The notes under the pieces: model-generated
Databases searched by the model: none
Seen by the model: the letters and a program-made list of their open reading frames with translations, nothing else
What the model was told of the DNA's origin: nothing
Assembly: GCA_965247705.1 (NCBI GenBank)
Contig: CBDFHV010000059.1
Coordinates: 8,530-72,529 of the forward strand
From: CBDFHV01 sp965247705
GTDB lineage: Bacteria; Pseudomonadota; Alphaproteobacteria; Rhodospirillales; CAMCUA01
Direction of reading: 5' to 3'
Length of the DNA stretch: 64,000 nucleotides
Translations under genes and position numbers: made by a program
Shown here: one piece after another, positions 1 to 8,633 of the stretch
How positions within the stretch are numbered: the first letter of the stretch is position 1
Layout: the number at the start of each line of letters is the position of its first letter

Positions 1-1
1 G

Positions 2-475
2 ACACGCCAGCGGGTGCCTCGGGAAGCCGGCGCAGTTCCACCGCCACCGCCGGCGGCGCAACGCCCGATCGCCGAATCCCGAGGCTCTCTGCCGTTCCCC
101 GCCGTCGGGCGAATCGTCGGCCAATATGGTCAGAGAACGGGCCCCGGCATGACACGCAAGGGTCTGCTCCTACGCACCGTGGACGGCGCCCAGGTCATCG
201 CTCCTTACGGCGGTCGGGTCGTTTACGCCGGGCCCTTTCGGGGGTATGGGCTTCTCTTGATCATTGAGCACGGCGCCGGATATCATACCCTGCTCGCCGG
301 AATGGCCCGGGTCGATGTGGCTATCGGGCAATGGGTGCTGGCCGGGGAACCGGTGGCGACAATGGGGGCCGCCACTTCGGAACCGCCGGAATTATACGTG
401 GAACTGCGCCGCAACGGACAGCCCATCAACCCGCTACCGTGGCTGGCAAATCGCAAGGGAAAGGTAAACGGATGA
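2..475 (+). CDS. EnvC-like murein hydrolase activator, C-terminal LytM (M23) domain (5' end outside window)
   Basis: The reading frame is open to the window edge, so the N-terminus, which in EnvC proteins is a signal peptide and coiled coil, is missing. The visible 150 or so residues form a LytM/M23 beta-fold: GRIVGQYG, GLLLRTVDGAQVIAPYGGRV, GYGLLLIIEHGAGYHTLLAG, and a C-terminal YVELRRNGQPINPLPWL. The metal-binding residues of active M23 peptidases appear to be absent: the HxxxD position reads KGLLLRT, and the HxH position reads YVE. This is the degenerate form known for EnvC, which activates periplasmic amidases rather than cutting peptidoglycan itself. The stop overlaps the start of ctpA (ATGA), as in the usual alphaproteobacterial envC-ctpA arrangement. 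Role: septal peptidoglycan splitting, by family inference. Confidence 0.85.
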   Translation, partial: TRQRVPREAGAVPPPPPAAQRPIAESRGSLPFPAVGRIVGQYGQRTGPGMTRKGLLLRTVDGAQVIAPYGGRVVYAGPFRGYGLLLIIEHGAGYHTLLAGMARVDVAIGQWVLAGEPVATMGAATSEPPELYVELRRNGQPINPLPWLANRKGKVNG

Positions 476-1764
476 CGCATCGCAGGTCTTGTTTGGCCGT
501 CTATATGACCGTTGTCGTCGGTCTCATGCTCGCCCCCGTGGCCTATGCCGCCGAGGACGATAAGAAGAGCGTCGACACCTACCGGCTGCTCAACCTGTTC
601 GGCGATGTGTTCGAGCGCGTTCGATCCGACTACGTCGAATATCCCACCGACCAGGAACTCATCGAATCGGCGATCACGGGCATGTTGAGCTCGCTGGACC
701 CGCACTCCAGCTACATGAACGCCAAGAATTTTCGCGAGATGCAGGTGCAGACTAGGGGTTCCTTTGGCGGCCTGGGCATCGAGGTCACGATGGAGCGCGG
801 CCTGGTGAAGGTGGTGTCCCCCATTGACGACACGCCGGCCCACCGCGCGGGCGTGGAACCCGGCGACTTCATCACCCATCTCGACGGTGACGCGGTGATG
901 GGACTGACCCTGTCCGAGGCCGTGGAGAAGATGCGTGGCCCCGTGGGCACCGACCTCAAGCTCACCATTCGGCGCGGCACTCAGGACGCCTTCGATGTCA
1001 CCCTCACCCGCGCCGTCGTCAAGATCGAAAGCGTGCGTTCCCAGATCGAGGGAACGATCGGCTACGTCCGGGTCACATCGTTCAGCGAGCAGTCCGACAA
1101 GGGGATCAAAAAAGCGTTCGGAAAGTTTGAAAAGGAGCTCGGGGACAAGCTCCAGGGGGTCGTGCTCGATCTGCGCAACAATCCGGGCGGCCTCCTCGAT
1201 CAGGCCGTGGCGGTATCCGACACGTTCCTGGACAAGGGCGAAATCGTCTCCACCCGGTCTCGGCGGTCAGAAGATACCCAGCGCTTCAACGCCCGTCCCG
1301 GCGACCTGGCGGAGGGCCTGCCCATGATCGTGCTGGTGAACGGCGGATCGGCCTCGGCCTCGGAGATCGTTGCCGGCGCCCTGCAGGACCACCGGCGCGC
1401 CATCATCATGGGCACCAAGACCTTCGGCAAGGGTTCGGTCCAGACCATCATACCGTTGCCCGGCCACGGCGCGATGCGGTTGACCACGGCGCGCTACTTC
1501 ACTCCCTCCGGCAGGTCAATCCAGGCCAAGGGAATCGACCCGGATATCGAGGTGATGCAGGCGAAGTTGGAAGCCCTCGACGCGCCCAGCCGCCGTCGCG
1601 AAGCCGATCTGCGCGGTGCACTGGATACGCCGAAAGATGGCGACGCGAAGGGGGAATCGCCCGAGGCTGATGCCAAACCGGACACCCCGCAGGATTACCA
1701 GTTGGCTCGGGCCATCGATCTGTTGCGCGGTATCGGCCTCTACCGCAACGGTACCACGGAGTAG
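472..1764 (+). CDS. ctpA: C-terminal processing peptidase, S41 family
   Basis: 430-aa periplasmic serine protease. The ATG overlaps the stop of the preceding EnvC-like gene; earlier in-frame starts would add residues before the signal peptide (MTHRRSCLAVYMTVVVGLML...AYAAED). Domain order: an N-terminal helical region with LDPHSSYM at about residue 80, a PDZ domain (GSFGGLGIEVTMERGLVKVV...AGVEPGDFI), then the S41 protease core with DLRNNPGGLLDQAV, the serine nucleophile in GGSASASEIVAGAL and the catalytic lysine in TKTFGKGSVQTI. CtpA proteases trim or degrade periplasmic and cell-wall proteins. The C-terminal ~90 residues are charged and low-complexity. Length and motif order are typical, so the family call is secure; the substrates are unknown. 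Confidence 0.95.
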   Translation: MTHRRSCLAVYMTVVVGLMLAPVAYAAEDDKKSVDTYRLLNLFGDVFERVRSDYVEYPTDQELIESAITGMLSSLDPHSSYMNAKNFREMQVQTRGSFGGLGIEVTMERGLVKVVSPIDDTPAHRAGVEPGDFITHLDGDAVMGLTLSEAVEKMRGPVGTDLKLTIRRGTQDAFDVTLTRAVVKIESVRSQIEGTIGYVRVTSFSEQSDKGIKKAFGKFEKELGDKLQGVVLDLRNNPGGLLDQAVAVSDTFLDKGEIVSTRSRRSEDTQRFNARPGDLAEGLPMIVLVNGGSASASEIVAGALQDHRRAIIMGTKTFGKGSVQTIIPLPGHGAMRLTTARYFTPSGRSIQAKGIDPDIEVMQAKLEALDAPSRRREADLRGALDTPKDGDAKGESPEADAKPDTPQDYQLARAIDLLRGIGLYRNGTTE

Positions 1765-1821
1765 CGGGACCATAGGCGCCGTCGGCGGACACCGTTCCGC
1801 CGACGGGTAGCGAGGGATGGC

Positions 1822-3465
1822 GTGAAGCTTCCCTTCAATCTGGGGCGGCGCCGAAAGTCGGACGCCGAGGACGAAGAGGACCCGGAGTTCGCCGGGGATC
1901 CCGACGACCTCTACGATCCGGACGATCCCGACCGGGAATCCTCGACCGCTCCGCCAGACGATAGACCGGCGGCGGCCGACGGCGAGGATTCGGAAGCGGA
2001 GCCAGTGGGCGGGGAAACGGACGCCGGCGAAGACGATCTCGAAGACCCGGCCGATTTCGATGATGATGACGACGATGGCGCCAGGGACGACAAGCCGTCC
2101 CGTCGCCTATGGCCGCCGCCGCGGGTGGCGGTATTCGCGACCATCGGTGTGGCTGGTGTGCTGGTGGTGGGCGGCATCGTCTGGTGGCTGATGGGCACCC
2201 CCGACGACGGCATGGCCGCGGACCACGGCGCCCCGAAGGGCCCCCGGGTGGTCGTGCCCCTGGCGCCCAAATCGGCCGCCGGTAGCCTGAACCAGCTAGT
2301 GGAGTCCAAGCCCGGAAACCCTGCCACGCCGCCGGCTGGTGGGCTCACGCCGTCACCGATGGGGCTTACGCCGTCACCTGCCGGGCTTGCGCCGGCACCC
2401 GCCGGACTTGCGCCGCCGCCGACATCGCCGGCAATGACCGAGGAGTCCGCCCCAGGGCAGTCCCTGGACGGCCCGAGCACCGCCATGGTCGAATCTCCCA
2501 CGACCTCGCCGGCGGGGGAAGAGGTTCCCCAAGGGTCGACGGCGACATCGGAAGCGCTGCCCGCGGCCGCCGAGTCGACGCCGGGCGCCGGAATCGTCGT
2601 CGCATCCGTCGCTCCCGGCGCTTTCGGCGGTCTGGCGCCAGACGCCGACGTCGTACCCCTCGATCCGGTGCCGGATGCGGCCCTAATCGAAGAACGGGAC
2701 GGAGGGAATCTGCCGAAGACCGGAGAAGACGGGCGGCGGCCGTGGCAGGTCTACGCGAAGGCTTTCCAGCCGCCCGAGAACGTGCGCGGATTGATCGGCA
2801 TTGTGGTGGTGGAGATGGGGTTGAGCCCCACGGCCACCGAAGCCGCCATTCGCTACCTGCCATCACCGATAACCCTGGCATTCGATCCCTATGCACAGGA
2901 TCTGGAGTCCTGGGGTCGCCGCGCCCGGGAGGCGGGCCATGAGTTCCTGGTTTCCCTGCCCATGGAGCCCGAGGGCTTCCCGGCGGTGGATCCGGGGCCG
3001 TTCGCGCTGCTGACGTCGCAGGAGCCGGCGGAACGTCGTGAGCGCCTCGAAACCGTCATGGGCCGGATGGCGGGCTACGTGGGGATGTTGGGTTTGCACG
3101 GGTCGCGTTTCATGGCCGAAGAAGAACTTGTGACCCCTGTCCTGACGGCCATGAAATGGCGCGGCGTGCTGTTTGTCGATGCGAGCCTGACGGCCCAATC
3201 CCAGGGTCCCGTGCTGGCCGCCAAACTCAAACTGCCATGGGCGAAGGTGGACTTGGCGCTGGATGACGATCCCCTGGCCAACCAGATCGACAGCGCCTTG
3301 GCCAACTTGAGCGCGCTGGCGGGCAAGAACGGTGTGGCCATCGCAATGGTTCGGCCGTATCCCACCACCCTGAAACGCCTGGCTGCTTGGATTCCAGGCT
3401 TGAAGGACCAAGGCCTGACCCTGGCGCCGGTGTCCGCCCTGGCCGGCCGGCAGGCGCTTCCTTGA
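1822..3465 (+). CDS. Divergent polysaccharide deacetylase family protein (YibQ-like)
   Basis: 547 aa. A GTG start is used because the ATG six bases upstream runs into a stop. Residues 1-95 are very acidic (long D/E runs) and cytoplasmic. One membrane segment follows (about residues 105-126, VAVFATIGVAGVLVVGGIVWWL). Then comes a long Pro/Ala/Ser/Gly-rich periplasmic linker containing degenerate LTPSPMG/LAPAPAG repeats (about 170-200). The C-terminal ~240 residues are the divergent deacetylase domain: RGLIGIVVVEMGLSPTAT, LPSPITLAFDPYAQ, HEFLVSLPMEPEGF and GLHGSRFMAE. This family usually sits beside EnvC/CtpA in Proteobacteria, as it does here, and is thought to act on cell-wall or envelope glycans. 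No activity can be assigned from the sequence alone. Confidence 0.88.
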   Translation: MKLPFNLGRRRKSDAEDEEDPEFAGDPDDLYDPDDPDRESSTAPPDDRPAAADGEDSEAEPVGGETDAGEDDLEDPADFDDDDDDGARDDKPSRRLWPPPRVAVFATIGVAGVLVVGGIVWWLMGTPDDGMAADHGAPKGPRVVVPLAPKSAAGSLNQLVESKPGNPATPPAGGLTPSPMGLTPSPAGLAPAPAGLAPPPTSPAMTEESAPGQSLDGPSTAMVESPTTSPAGEEVPQGSTATSEALPAAAESTPGAGIVVASVAPGAFGGLAPDADVVPLDPVPDAALIEERDGGNLPKTGEDGRRPWQVYAKAFQPPENVRGLIGIVVVEMGLSPTATEAAIRYLPSPITLAFDPYAQDLESWGRRAREAGHEFLVSLPMEPEGFPAVDPGPFALLTSQEPAERRERLETVMGRMAGYVGMLGLHGSRFMAEEELVTPVLTAMKWRGVLFVDASLTAQSQGPVLAAKLKLPWAKVDLALDDDPLANQIDSALANLSALAGKNGVAIAMVRPYPTTLKRLAAWIPGLKDQGLTLAPVSALAGRQALP

Positions 3466-3980
3466 ATCGATCGACGGGCGAGACAGGGACTTACCGGCCC
3501 TGCGTCGGCGCGGTTGTGTTCGCCCGCGACGGCCGAGTCCTGATGGGGCGACGGACCGGCATGGCGGGTGAATTCTGGCAGTTCCCCCAGGGTGGCATCG
3601 ATGCGGGCGAGACCCCGCGCGAAGCCCTCCTTCGCGAAGTAGAGGAGGAGATTGGCACCGATCAAGTCACCATTGTCGCCGAATGCGGGGACTGGCTGAG
3701 CTACGACCTGCCGCCCGAGATTGCCGATCGCATGTGGGGCGGGAGGTATCGCGGCCAACGACAGAAGTGGTTCGCGCTGCGATTCACCGGCGAGGACGAT
3801 GACATCCGTCTCGACGCGCACCAACTGCCGGAGTTCGATGCCTGGCGCTGGGTTCGCCTGTCGGAGGCGCCGACGCTGATCATCGAATTCAAGCGCCCGG
3901 TTTACGAACGCATCGTTGCCGCCTTCTCCGCCCTCGCCGAAGGCTCACCGCTCAGCGGAGACGAACCGCCGTCCCATTAG
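3462..3980 (+). CDS. rppH: RNA pyrophosphohydrolase (Nudix)
   Basis: 172 aa. RppH removes pyrophosphate from 5'-triphosphate RNA ends and so triggers RNase E-dependent decay. The Nudix box is complete (GGIDAGETPREALLREVEEE, then IG), and the family fingerprints YRPCVGAVVFARDGRVLMGRR, FWQFPQGGID and GQRQKWFALRF are present. A TTG start overlapping the stop of the upstream deacetylase gene (TTGA) gives the normal N-terminus LNRSTGETGTYRPCVG; longer starts would read through the upstream gene. The 3' end runs 29 bases into the convergent ybjQ-like gene. RppH downstream of ctpA is the standard alphaproteobacterial order. Confidence 0.93.
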   Translation: MNRSTGETGTYRPCVGAVVFARDGRVLMGRRTGMAGEFWQFPQGGIDAGETPREALLREVEEEIGTDQVTIVAECGDWLSYDLPPEIADRMWGGRYRGQRQKWFALRFTGEDDDIRLDAHQLPEFDAWRWVRLSEAPTLIIEFKRPVYERIVAAFSALAEGSPLSGDEPPSH

Positions 3981-4275
3981 CCACGACCATCCACATGGTG
4001 CGGCTTTCGCCGCCAATGGACTGGTAGTCGATGTCGATGGCGACCACCGCGTCGGCACCCATGGTCTCGGCCCGTTCCCGCAGTTTCCTCATGGCGCGGT
4101 CCTTGGCGTAGACGAGTTCGTCCTCGTAGCCCGAGAGGTGTTCCTCGCTCAAGTTGCGTACGTCGTCGATATAGGTTCGGAAAATGCTTGCACCCATGAT
4201 TGCCTCTCCTGAAATCACGCCCAGGTAGGTCTCAATAGGACGTCCCTCGATGAAGTCCGTGGTCGTGGTCAGCAT
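3952..4275 (-). CDS. YbjQ/UPF0145 family protein
   Basis: 107-aa cytoplasmic protein of the YbjQ (UPF0145) family, recognisable by IETYLGVISGEAIMGA, YEDELVYAKDRAMRKLRERA and ETMGADAVVAIDIDYQSIGG. Members form pentamers; a role in metal or stress handling has been proposed but not established. The start was placed at MLTTTTDF because the preceding residues are not conserved in this family. Its 3' end overlaps rppH convergently by 29 bases, so the last residues of both proteins share DNA. It has its own divergent gap of about 150 bases toward the next plus-strand gene, where I see no clear promoter. Confidence 0.85.
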   Translation of the reverse strand: MLTTTTDFIEGRPIETYLGVISGEAIMGASIFRTYIDDVRNLSEEHLSGYEDELVYAKDRAMRKLRERAETMGADAVVAIDIDYQSIGGESRTMWMVVANGTAVRLR

Positions 4276-4428
4276 GGGTGTTCCTTTTCTGGCGCATCGT
4301 CGTGCCGTGACGGAACGCGCAGAATACACCATCGTTCCTTGGTGTTATCCCCTCCCGCAGGGCAACGGATTGCGTGTCCGCCGCGCCTTCGCCACCATGG
4401 GGCATTCACCAGCCGGGCGGGGGCGGCC

Positions 4429-4671
4429 ATGAAGACCGTGGGACAGGAACCAGCGAAGCGTGAGGCCAGTGTGTCCCGCGAAGAGGAGATCGCGGTGCTG
4501 CGGCGCGAACTGGCGGCCCTCGGTCTGACCATTCCGAATGGTTTGGAAGGCCAGTGGGCCGATGCCTGGATGCGTATCGAGGTCCTTACCCGCCGCGTAC
4601 GGCAACGCGCGGGGCGGGAGGGTGGGGAGCCGGCGCACCTGTTTTCCGTGGATCGGACCCCCCGCCCATGA
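4429..4671 (+). CDS. Small helical protein translationally coupled to an amidase
   Basis: 80 aa, not recognised. It is charged and predicted mostly helical (EEEIAVLRRELAALGLTIPN, RIEVLTRRVRQRAGREGG), with no signal or membrane segment. The stop overlaps the amidase ATG (ATGA), so the two are probably co-translated. Short proteins encoded directly before amidases of the AtzE type can be small GatC/AtzG-like subunits that complete the amidase complex. The position fits, but I cannot find the AtzG sequence pattern, so that role is only a possibility. The ATG at 4429 is preferred because upstream in-frame codons encode unlikely sequence. Confidence 0.6.
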   Translation: MKTVGQEPAKREASVSREEEIAVLRRELAALGLTIPNGLEGQWADAWMRIEVLTRRVRQRAGREGGEPAHLFSVDRTPRP

Positions 4672-6062
4672 CGCCGCCGCTTCATCCCCTGACCATCGCC
4701 GAGGCGGGACGCCGGATTGCCGACGGGTCCCTGTCGCCGGTGGACCTCGTGGACACCGTGTTCGCGCGCATCGAGGCCCTGGAGCCTGAACTCCACGCCT
4801 ACGCCACGCCCATGGTCGAGTCGGCGCGGACCGCTGCCCGGCAGGCGGCGGAGGACATCGCCGGCGGCCGCTACCGTGGCCCCTTACATGGCATTCCCCT
4901 GGCCATCAAGGACATCTACGACACGGCGGGGGTGCGCACCGCCTACGGCTCGCCACGGCATCTCGACCGGGTCCCCGACCGCGACGCCACCACCGTGGGG
5001 CGCCTGAAGGCCGCCGGCGCCATCGTCGTCGGCAAGGCCACCACCCACGAGTTCGCCATGGGCGGGCCCGAATTCGACGGGCCCTTTCCGCCGGCCCGCA
5101 ATCCCTGGGACCGGACACGGTTCACCGGCGGATCCAGCAGCGGTTCCGGGGCCGCCGTGCCGGCCGGCCTGGCGCTGGGGGCCATGGGCAGCGACACCAT
5201 GGGCTCGATCCGTATTCCCGCCGCCTATTGCGGCATGGCGGGCCTCAAGCCAACCTACGGGCTGGTGAGCCGCGCCGGGGTGGCGCCCCTGGCCTGGTCC
5301 CTGGACACTTGCGGGCCCATGGCCTGGACCGCCGAGGACTGCGCCATCATGCTGGAGGCCCTGGCCGGCCCCGATCCGCAAGACCCCACCACGGCCAAGT
5401 CCGTGGCGTTCGATGCAGACACGCTGCATGAACGCTCCGTCGCCGGGCTTCGCCTCGGCGTCGTCCGCCATTTCCATGAAGTGGATGAGAAGGCCGCGGA
5501 CACCACCTTGGCGGCCCTGGAGGCGGCTCTGCGGACGTTTGCCGACTTGGGGTGCAAGGTTGTCGACGTGCGCTTGTCGCCGCTGTGGGACTACGGGGCC
5601 GCCACCTACGTCATCTGCCTGTCGGAGGCCTATGCCTTTCACGCGCCGGCCCTGCGGGAGGATCCCAGGGCCTACGGACCGCGCAACCTGGAGAAGTTCA
5701 GCCTGGGCGGCACCATCAAAGCCGGCGCCTACGTGGATGCCCTGCGGGTTCGCGCCTCCCTGTCAGCGGAAATGGGCGCCGCGCTGACCGACGTGGACGC
5801 CTTGATCACCGTAGGCGCCTGGGACGTGGCGCCGCCGATCGATTCCGTTTCCACGCTGGGGAGTCTGGAAACGCCATCGATTACCGCGCCCTTCAACCTG
5901 ACGGGCGTGCCCGCGGCATCGGTCTGCACCGGGTTTGATTCAAATGGCATGCCCCTCGGCATGCAGATCGCCGGCCGGGCTTTCGACGAGGCCACGGTGC
6001 TGGCCCTGGCCCATGCCTACGAACAGGCGACCCCGTGGCGAGAGCGTCGGCCAGCCGGGTGA
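4668..6062 (+). CDS. Amidase (amidase-signature family)
   Basis: 464-aa amidase-signature hydrolase that splits carboxamide bonds through a Ser-cisSer-Lys triad. The lysine is in IPLAIKDIYDTAGV, the cis-serine in the glycine/serine stretch FTGGSSSGSGAAVPAGLALG, and the nucleophile in GSDTMGSIRIPAAYCGMAGL, where the more usual second glycine of DTGGS is Met. C-terminal NLTGVPAASV and GMPLGMQIAGRAFDEATVL are typical. The ATG overlaps the stop of the 80-aa protein upstream, and the 3' end overlaps queG. The substrate cannot be told from the sequence; Glu-tRNA amidotransferase subunit A (GatA) is a relative but normally sits with gatC/gatB, which are absent here. Confidence 0.88.
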   Translation: MTPPLHPLTIAEAGRRIADGSLSPVDLVDTVFARIEALEPELHAYATPMVESARTAARQAAEDIAGGRYRGPLHGIPLAIKDIYDTAGVRTAYGSPRHLDRVPDRDATTVGRLKAAGAIVVGKATTHEFAMGGPEFDGPFPPARNPWDRTRFTGGSSSGSGAAVPAGLALGAMGSDTMGSIRIPAAYCGMAGLKPTYGLVSRAGVAPLAWSLDTCGPMAWTAEDCAIMLEALAGPDPQDPTTAKSVAFDADTLHERSVAGLRLGVVRHFHEVDEKAADTTLAALEAALRTFADLGCKVVDVRLSPLWDYGAATYVICLSEAYAFHAPALREDPRAYGPRNLEKFSLGGTIKAGAYVDALRVRASLSAEMGAALTDVDALITVGAWDVAPPIDSVSTLGSLETPSITAPFNLTGVPAASVCTGFDSNGMPLGMQIAGRAFDEATVLALAHAYEQATPWRERRPAG

Positions 6063-7135
6063 GTGGCGCGGCGTCCCCGCGGGCGGTGAAGGACGCCATC
6101 GGGTTGCGGGCCCGGCACTTGGGCTTCGATGCGGTGGGTTTGTGCACCGCCGTTAGGGATGCTGGAAACGCCGCCGACCTGGCCACCTTTCTCGACCGGG
6201 GTCTGCAGGGGGATATGGACTGGCTTGCGCGCCATCGGGCGCGCCGTACCGATCCCCGGACCCTGTGGCCCGAAGCGCGGACGATCGTCGCCCTCGGGGT
6301 CAACTACGGACCCGGCGGGACGGGTGTTTCGGGCGATCCCCTGGCCATCCTGAAGCAACGGGACCGGGCCGCCATCAGCGTCTATGCCCGGGGCCGGGAC
6401 TATCACGACGTGGTCAAGAAGAAGCTGAAGGCCCTCGGCCGATGGATGGTCGAAACCCTCGACTGCCAGGTCAAGGTCTTCGTCGATACCGCGCCGGTGA
6501 TGGAGAAGCCCGCGGCCGCAAGGGCGGGGATCGGCTGGCAAGGCAAACATACCAACCTGCTGAGCCGGGAATTCGGTTCCTGGCTGTTTCTGGGCGAGGT
6601 GTTCACCGATCTCGATTTGCCGGCGGACGACCCGGCGGTGGACCACTGCGGGTCTTGCGACGCCTGCCGGCAGGCCTGCCCGACCGATGCCCTGCCGGCG
6701 CCCCGCCGCATCGATCCCACCCGCTGCATCTCGTACCTGACCATCGAGCACAAGGGCCCCATTGCGGCGGATCTCATGGCCGCCATGGGCAACCGGGTCT
6801 ACGGCTGCGACGACTGTCTGGCCGTCTGCCCGTGGAACAAGTTCGCCACGCCGACCACGGAACCGGGCCTGATGCCCCGGGTGGAACTTACCGCTCCCCG
6901 CCTGTCGGACCTGGCGACGTTGGACGAGGCCCAGTTCCGCCGCCTGTTCGCCGGCTCGCCCATCAAGCGCACCGGCCGCGACCGTTTCCTGCGCAATGTG
7001 GCCATCGCCGTCGGCAACAGCGGCGACCCATCATTAGGACCGACCGCCCGGCGCCTCGCCGAGGATGCGTCCCCGCTCGTCCGCGAGGCCGGCGGCTGGG
7101 CGGAGCGCAGACTCCGCGTCGGAGAGGACGATTAG
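6059..7135 (+). CDS. queG: Epoxyqueuosine reductase
   Basis: 358 aa. QueG reduces epoxyqueuosine to queuosine in tRNA, the last step of queuosine synthesis, using cobalamin and two [4Fe-4S] clusters. The cluster ligands are CGSCDACRQACPTDAL and CDDCLAVCPWNKFA, with CISYLTIEHKG between them. The N-terminal GFDAVGLC, FVDTAPVMEKPAAARAGIGW and GKHTNLLSREFGSW are family fingerprints. A HEAT-like tail follows (DRFLRNVAIAVGNSGDPSLG). The GTG overlapping the amidase stop (GTGA) is chosen; a second GTG at 6035 would add eight residues. The 3' end overlaps the convergent NIPSNAP gene by four bases. Confidence 0.93.
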   Translation: MSGAASPRAVKDAIGLRARHLGFDAVGLCTAVRDAGNAADLATFLDRGLQGDMDWLARHRARRTDPRTLWPEARTIVALGVNYGPGGTGVSGDPLAILKQRDRAAISVYARGRDYHDVVKKKLKALGRWMVETLDCQVKVFVDTAPVMEKPAAARAGIGWQGKHTNLLSREFGSWLFLGEVFTDLDLPADDPAVDHCGSCDACRQACPTDALPAPRRIDPTRCISYLTIEHKGPIAADLMAAMGNRVYGCDDCLAVCPWNKFATPTTEPGLMPRVELTAPRLSDLATLDEAQFRRLFAGSPIKRTGRDRFLRNVAIAVGNSGDPSLGPTARRLAEDASPLVREAGGWAERRLRVGEDD

Positions 7136-7455
7136 CGTTTGGCCTCGAAGAAGGGGGCGGCCACCAGAATCTTGTTTTCCTGGCGCAGCAGATATCCCAA
7201 CTCCCCGGCTTTCTTGATATAGGCCTGCCACGAGGGATCGGCCTGCATGGCGGCCCGCTTGGTGGCCCGGTCGGCCGCGTCCTCGTAGGCCCAGACATGG
7301 ACGAAGGTGTTGATCTCGCCCACGTCCGTGAAGGCCCACAGGACCGGCTCGCCAAGATGGCGCTTCTGGGTCGCCATCCCTTCCTTCTCGTAAAACTCCA
7401 TGTAGGCGTTCAGGGTGCCGGGGTGGACGGCATAGGTGCGGTGATCGAAGATCAT
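7132..7455 (-). CDS. NIPSNAP family protein
   Basis: 107-aa small ferredoxin-like (dimeric alpha+beta barrel) protein of the NIPSNAP family. Visible family features are MIFDHRTYAVHPGTLNAYME, a central GEPVLWAFTDVGEINTFVHV, WAYEDAADRATKRAAM, and a C-terminal YIKKAGELGYLLRQENKILV. The start MIFDHRTY is chosen because the fold begins there. In bacteria these proteins are often found with catabolic genes; the biochemical role is undefined. It converges on queG with a four-base overlap (both stops share DNA). Confidence 0.85.
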   Translation of the reverse strand: MIFDHRTYAVHPGTLNAYMEFYEKEGMATQKRHLGEPVLWAFTDVGEINTFVHVWAYEDAADRATKRAAMQADPSWQAYIKKAGELGYLLRQENKILVAAPFFEAKR

Positions 7456-7564
7456 GGCGCGGTCTCCCAATATGGATCGAGGCGGAAGGCACGCCGGCCA
7501 GCGTGCCCGGTTCCGTTAAAGCATGCCCGGATAGCAGGCGCATGGGAAAATCCGTGACCGGGAT

Positions 7565-8455
7565 TCAAGGCCTCGGTAACGGGGGCGGCGACACGCTTCC
7601 TCGGTTCTGGAACCGGTGGCGGGCGATGACCTCGCCGATGCCGGGTACCGCGGCGCGGGCCACCGCGCTGGCGATGGGACCCCAGGCGCCTTCCAGGCTG
7701 CCGGCCGCGACCTGGTTGGCCTGGGAGGCACGGCCCACGCTGTTGCCGGCCGGGTCACGCACCTCCCACACGATGCTGACCCGCTGGCGCCCCTGGGATG
7801 GCGGGTCGACGACGATTGTTCCCGCCACCCGGTAGGGCGCGGTTCGGGGGTCATTGGACACGATCAGCCCGGCCGCGCGCAGGGCCTTGCCGAGAGCCGC
7901 GGCGAGGGCGCGATTGCCGTCGCCCGGCGCCCCCTGCGCCCCGACGACGTGCACATCGGGGGTGGCGGTCGCCGCGTCGTCGTCCGCCTCCGCGTCGCGA
8001 AGAAGCGCGGCCACGATCCGCGATCCTTCGCTGCCGACCCGGGACAGCAGCCGAGGGTCGCCGTAGTCCCATTGCCAGCGGGGGCCCAGGATGCCTTGGG
8101 TCTGGAAGCCGATGGGCGCGCGGTCTCCGTCGAGCAGGGTCCAGTGGATCAGCATGATGTAGGGCAGGGACGGGTCGTCCCGATTCGGCTCGGCTCGGCC
8201 GGTCACCACGAATCGGGTCTGCGTGCCGCCGCCTACCGTCGCCTGGACGTTTTCCTTGGTGAGGGCACGGGCCAGGGACTCCGCGAGCAGTCGCGACAGG
8301 GGCTCGGCGGCGCCCGCTACGGGCTCGACCCGCACCTCGACGGGGTCTGTCGGCGTGGCCAGGGGCGGGGGAGCCCCTCGGAACGGTTTTGGCAGGGGCG
8401 CGCAGGCCGCGATCAGCGCGACAAGGGCCAGGGAAGGCGCCACCAAGCCTTTCAT
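7565..8455 (-). CDS. Putative outer-envelope lipoprotein of unknown function
   Basis: 296 aa. The N-terminus MKGLVAPSLALVALIAAC is a lipoprotein signal peptide with a lipobox ending at Cys-18; the earlier in-frame Met would put 11 odd residues before it. The mature protein has a Pro-rich start and two similar halves. The first (about 35-150) contains VEPVAGAAEPLSRLLAESLA and TRFVVTGRAEP; the second (about 175-290) contains GNRALAAALGKALRAAGL and APYRVAGTIVVDPPSQGRQR. Each half looks like an alpha/beta module with a core of the form VxGxxxV, so an internal duplication is likely. I do not recognise a named family. It stands alone, with gaps of about 110 and 180 bases to its neighbours. Confidence 0.75.
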   Translation of the reverse strand: MKGLVAPSLALVALIAACAPLPKPFRGAPPPLATPTDPVEVRVEPVAGAAEPLSRLLAESLARALTKENVQATVGGGTQTRFVVTGRAEPNRDDPSLPYIMLIHWTLLDGDRAPIGFQTQGILGPRWQWDYGDPRLLSRVGSEGSRIVAALLRDAEADDDAATATPDVHVVGAQGAPGDGNRALAAALGKALRAAGLIVSNDPRTAPYRVAGTIVVDPPSQGRQRVSIVWEVRDPAGNSVGRASQANQVAAGSLEGAWGPIASAVARAAVPGIGEVIARHRFQNRGSVSPPPLPRP

Positions 8456-8633
8456 CTCGCATTCCCTGGATGGCCGAGTTGGCGGCACCGCTCGACCTGT
8501 TTCGTCGCATCCTGGAGATGATCAACGACCTCAGACCGGCACCGCCCGATCGCTCATCCACACACTTTGGTTATTAGAGGCATGGCGCCTTTCCGCCCCG
8601 CTAAGGTGGATTTGGGCGGCGACCACGAAAGCG

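Noticed and set aside
4429..4671. AtzG-type (DUF4089) amidase subunit
   Set aside because: The position fits, but the conserved AtzG sequence pattern was not visible; kept as an unassigned small protein.
4668..6062. gatA (Glu-tRNA amidotransferase subunit A)
   Set aside because: No gatB or gatC genes adjoin it and the nucleophile motif is DTMGS rather than the usual DTGGS; kept as a generic amidase.
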